Source of the DNA: an uncultured Chloroflexota bacterium
GTDB taxonomy: Bacteria; Chloroflexota; Anaerolineae; Anaerolineales; Villigracilaceae
NCBI GenBank assembly: GCA_903837815.1
Contig: CAILWD010000021.1
Span: 1 to 7,301, forward strand
DNA: 7,301 nt
Direction of reading: 5' to 3'
This document shows, piece by piece, positions 5,001 through 7,301 of this stretch. Numbering within the stretch: position 1 is the stretch's first letter; each line of letters opens with the position of its first letter. The notes under the pieces are model-generated. The model worked only from the letters and a program-made list of their open reading frames with translations. It was not told where the DNA came from and did no database searches. Both the position numbers and the translations under genes were made by a program.

Positions 5001-6245
5001 TTATCCCTTTGCTGCCGCGCGGATGGCGACCAGTGTGACGTCGTCATCCTGTTTTGCTCCATCCTGGTAGTTGATCAAGGTCCCCAGCATGTGGTCGCAG
5101 ACGTGTTGAGCGGTATGGTCGGATAAGCCGCCCAGCGTGGTTTTGATACGTTCCATTCCAAATGCTTCGCCCTGCGGATCGCGGCAATCGGTCATGCCGT
5201 CGGTGAACAGGAAAAGGGTCGAGTCCGGAGGCAACTCGATGCTGCGTTCGTCGAGCATGACCGGTTCCCATAAGCCAAGCGCCATACCGGAACTATGCGG
5301 CAGGCGTTCCACTGTTCCGTCCGCGTGCAGGAGCAGCGGCGGTTCGTGCCCTGCGCGGGCATAACTAAAGACACGGGTCTTCACGTCCAAAATGCCGTAG
5401 AGCGCGGTCACGAACTGGGTGGACTTTTGCAGCCGCGTGATGTGACCATTGACCAGCTTCAGAACTTCCCCGGCGGTCAACCCGATATCCGCCTCTGCCA
5501 TGATGAAGGCGTGGGCGCGCGCCATGAAAATGGCAGAGGGGACTCCCTTGTCTGCCACGTCGCCGATCAGCACGCCAACGTTTCCATTCTTGAGGAAAAA
5601 CACATCGTACAAGTCGCCGCCCACCTGACGCGCGGGCAGGATTCGGGCGCCAAAGTCGAATTTGTCCAGCACGGGCAGTTCATCGGGCAGGATGCTGAGT
5701 TGAATATCTGCCGCGACTTGTAACTCGCGCTCCAGCCTTTCCTTCTCGATCAATTGCGCCTGAGCCGCCTTGAGTTCGTCATAGGCGATCTGGAGTTTTT
5801 TATTCTTTTCGGTCAGTTCGTGAAAGGTTTGGGTATTGGCCGCGTCGAGCCGCTGGCTGAGGACACGTACCATGGAGCGGGAAAGGCGGGGATACTTCCT
5901 TGTCAAATCCAAAAATTGGGTGCGACTCATCGAGAGCAGGGCCGTATCTCCGCGTGCGCGTACGCTGGCAGTTCGATGTCCACCGGGCATGATCAGGCTC
6001 ATTTCTCCGCAATACTCCCCCACCCTCAAAACGTTCAATATCATCTCCTCGGCTTCCCCTTCTGCTTTCAGGACCTCGAGTTCGCCGCGCATCACCACGT
6101 AGAAATCTTCGCCGTCGTCGCCTTCGCGGAAAAGAATTTCATGGTCCTTCATTTCCTTCATGTCCAGGGTGGAAATGATCTTGTCCAGTTCCTCGTTGGG
6201 AAGGTCGGCGAAAAGGGGAATTTTGGAGAGTAGGTTTGTGGTCAT
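5001..6245 (-). CDS. cyclic-nucleotide-binding-domain PP2C/SpoIIE-type serine/threonine phosphatase
   Basis: A 414-aa cytoplasmic signalling protein of three parts. Residues 1-125 form a cNMP-binding (CAP_ED) domain whose phosphate-binding cassette is intact: GEMSLIMPGGHRTASV (80-95), with E81 for ribose and R91 for phosphate. Residues 140-182 are a charged helical coiled coil, ending in an ELQVAADIQLSILP linker typical of RsbU-like proteins. Residues 195-410 form the SpoIIE/PP2C catalytic domain with the metal aspartates visible in GGDLYD (209-214), IGDVADKG (227-234), FTDGMTD (347-353) and DDDVTLV (400-406). By family knowledge such enzymes dephosphorylate a STAS-domain anti-anti-sigma factor and so release an alternative sigma factor; no STAS, anti-sigma or sigma gene is in the window. 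Its ATG lies one base after the stop of the deoxynucleoside kinase gene, implying translational coupling. There is no membrane segment. Whether the ligand is cAMP, cGMP or another molecule cannot be told. Confidence 0.94.
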   Translation of the reverse strand: MTTNLLSKIPLFADLPNEELDKIISTLDMKEMKDHEILFREGDDGEDFYVVMRGELEVLKAEGEAEEMILNVLRVGEYCGEMSLIMPGGHRTASVRARGDTALLSMSRTQFLDLTRKYPRLSRSMVRVLSQRLDAANTQTFHELTEKNKKLQIAYDELKAAQAQLIEKERLERELQVAADIQLSILPDELPVLDKFDFGARILPARQVGGDLYDVFFLKNGNVGVLIGDVADKGVPSAIFMARAHAFIMAEADIGLTAGEVLKLVNGHITRLQKSTQFVTALYGILDVKTRVFSYARAGHEPPLLLHADGTVERLPHSSGMALGLWEPVMLDERSIELPPDSTLFLFTDGMTDCRDPQGEAFGMERIKTTLGGLSDHTAQHVCDHMLGTLINYQDGAKQDDDVTLVAIRAAAKG

Positions 6246-6246
6246 A

Positions 6247-6894
6247 TCAGAACCTGTGAGTCAAATCCATGACTTCTTTGCCCGCGAGTTTATCCTGGAT
6301 GCGTTGTGTGACCAGATCCAGGTGTTCGGGCTGGTTGACGTAATCCAAATCGTCGGTGCGGATGGTCAGAACCGGGCAGAGGTCGAAGGCGCTGAGCCAC
6401 TCGTCGTAGAAGGAATCAAGCAACGAAAGGTAATCGGCGCTGATGCCCGTTTCCATGTTGCGCGCCCGTCTGCGGATGCGGCTCATCAAAACATTGACCG
6501 GCGCTTTGAGGTAGATTAACAGATCGGGACGGGGCAGCCCGTTGACGACAACTTCGAACAGGCGGCGGTAGGCAAGGTAATCGCGTTCGCCCAAATTCCC
6601 CATGTGGTGCAGGGCGCGGGCGAAGATGTGCGCATCCTCGTAGATGCTGCGGTCGAGGATGGCGGAACGCGCATCCCGCGAGGCTTCGAGATATTGGTCT
6701 GCGCGATGACCGAGGAAATAGACTTGCAGGTGAAAGGACCAGGCACGCATATCGGAATAAAAGTCGGGCAGATAAGGGTTGTCTGCCACAGACTCATATC
6801 CCGTCCACCAGCCGAGGCGGGAGCCGATGCGTTCGGTGAGGGTGGTCTTCCCTGCGCCGATGTTTCCAGCAACCAGAACGAGATGTTTTGCCAT
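6247..6894 (-). CDS. deoxynucleoside kinase (deoxyadenosine/deoxyguanosine kinase type)
   Basis: Phosphorylates deoxynucleosides to 5'-monophosphates for the salvage of DNA precursors in the cytoplasm. The 215-aa protein shows the dNK fold in order: P-loop GNIGAGKTT (10-18), the catalytic-base glutamate E34 in YESVADNPYL, FHLQVYFLGHR (54-64), DRSIYEDAHIFA (81-92; the DRS motif plus the substrate-contacting E86/D87), a RPDLLIYLKA strand (122-131), and an arginine-rich LID RIRRRARNME (139-148). The length and the SIYEDAHIFA signature match bacterial dAK/dGK enzymes; the preferred base is not deducible. No Shine-Dalgarno sequence is visible before ATG 6894, and a -10-like TAAAAT lies only nine bases upstream, so a leaderless message is possible. 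The phosphatase gene follows after one base; the permease gene precedes it by 38 bases. Intact, no anomalies. Confidence 0.92.
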   Translation of the reverse strand: MAKHLVLVAGNIGAGKTTLTERIGSRLGWWTGYESVADNPYLPDFYSDMRAWSFHLQVYFLGHRADQYLEASRDARSAILDRSIYEDAHIFARALHHMGNLGERDYLAYRRLFEVVVNGLPRPDLLIYLKAPVNVLMSRIRRRARNMETGISADYLSLLDSFYDEWLSAFDLCPVLTIRTDDLDYVNQPEHLDLVTQRIQDKLAGKEVMDLTHRF

Positions 6895-6903
6895 AGTAAT
6901 TTG

Positions 6904-6909
6904 ATTTTA
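6904..6909 (-). promoter_or_regulatory. possible -10 element before the deoxynucleoside kinase gene
   Basis: TAAAAT on the minus strand matches the -10 consensus in five of six positions. It would place the start of transcription about two bases before the ATG. No convincing -35 is seen at 16-18 bases, so this is weak; the gene may instead be read through from the permease gene. Confidence 0.25.
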
Positions 6910-6932
6910 TCACGAGGGTGACGAGACTTGCA

Positions 6933-7301
6933 TCACACGGTTTCCAGCGTGCCGCGTTTCTTTGCCTGCGTTTCGAACCAGGCGAAGAGAAAATAACCAA
7001 GCACGCCGTACATCAAGCCAATGCCAATCTCGCTCCACAACAGCGGAGCAACATCGCCGAGGCTTGCGCCAGCCGCAAGCGCACGCGAAGCGGCAATTCC
7101 CCGTGTGAGGGGCAGGACATTGGAGACTGCCTGCATCCAGGCGGGTAGTTGGGCAATCGGCACGTTTGCGCCCGAAAAAATTAGCAGGGAAAAATAAACG
7201 AAGTTGTTGACGAACATCACGTTTGCCGTGAGCAGGCTCAGGCAGCCCATCAACAGTCCCAGCCCGCAGGTGCTGATGGTGGTGATGAGGATGGTCAAAC
7301 C
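6933..7301 (-). CDS. ABC-2 type transporter permease, C-terminal part (cut by window edge)
   Basis: The frame is open to the end of the window, so only the last 122 residues are seen. They contain three or four hydrophobic segments, with the loop SGANVPIAQLPAWMQAVSNV and PLTRGIAASRALAAG before the last transmembrane helix. This LPxWMQ...LPLTxGIxAxR pattern is characteristic of the C-terminal half of ABC-2 permeases (export of drugs, lipids or polysaccharides). The C-terminus, KKRGTLETV, is short and cytoplasmic. The substrate is unknown; an ATP-binding partner is expected beyond the right edge, upstream in transcription. The gene ends 38 bases before the deoxynucleoside kinase ATG. The TTG at 7298 is an internal codon, not the start. 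Confidence 0.87.
   Translation of the reverse strand, partial: GLTILITTISTCGLGLLMGCLSLLTANVMFVNNFVYFSLLIFSGANVPIAQLPAWMQAVSNVLPLTRGIAASRALAAGASLGDVAPLLWSEIGIGLMYGVLGYFLFAWFETQAKKRGTLETV

Overview
The window reads as a chromosomal segment of a free-living bacterium with moderately high GC and compact gene spacing. The gene set suggests Chloroflexota, probably Anaerolineae: a divergent serA/serC pair with a DUF1015 gene, a short ACT-less SerA, a deoxynucleoside kinase, and a cNMP-binding SpoIIE-type phosphatase. Short intergenic repeats of a kind I associate with that group are also present. The taxonomic call is an inference from gene content, not from a marker gene. No tRNA, rRNA, CRISPR array, insertion sequence or phage gene was seen.

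Layout. (1) Positions 44-703 (+): an RluA-family pseudouridine synthase, with a degenerate 7-bp tandem repeat before it (1-35) and a degenerate 8-bp repeat with inverted symmetry after it (690-776). (2) Positions 776-3091 (-): serA followed by a DUF1015 gene, separated by an 82-bp interspersed hairpin repeat (2103-2184). (3) Positions 3092-3355: a divergent control region with a near-consensus promoter for serA (-) and one for serC (+). It also holds a palindrome inside the serC promoter, an inverted repeat between the two promoters, and a terminator-like hairpin in the serA leader directly before its ribosome binding site. (4) Positions 3356-4447 (+): serC, ended by a strong intrinsic terminator (4473-4518). 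(5) Positions 4533-7301 (-): four closely spaced genes read leftward: the C-terminal part of an ABC-2 permease (cut by the window edge), a deoxynucleoside kinase, a CAP_ED/coiled-coil/PP2C phosphatase, and a small conserved membrane protein.

How the genes work together. SerA and SerC carry out the first two steps of phosphorylated serine biosynthesis (3-phosphoglycerate to 3-phosphohydroxypyruvate to phosphoserine). No phosphoserine phosphatase (SerB) is in the window; the uncharacterised DUF1015 protein is the pathway-linked unknown. SerA has no C-terminal ACT domain, so classical serine feedback through that domain is absent, which makes the leader hairpin an attractive candidate control point. 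The second cluster couples a nucleoside salvage kinase, with a 1-nt gap, to a phosphatase of the RsbU/SpoIIE type. That phosphatase senses a ligand through a cyclic-nucleotide-binding domain and probably acts on a STAS-domain anti-anti-sigma protein encoded elsewhere.

Most worth a second look: the serA leader hairpin, the DUF1015 protein as a possible serine-pathway enzyme, and the structured repeats around rluA and between serA and DUF1015. I see no clear sign of an entirely new multi-gene system; the rest is ordinary chromosomal housekeeping.
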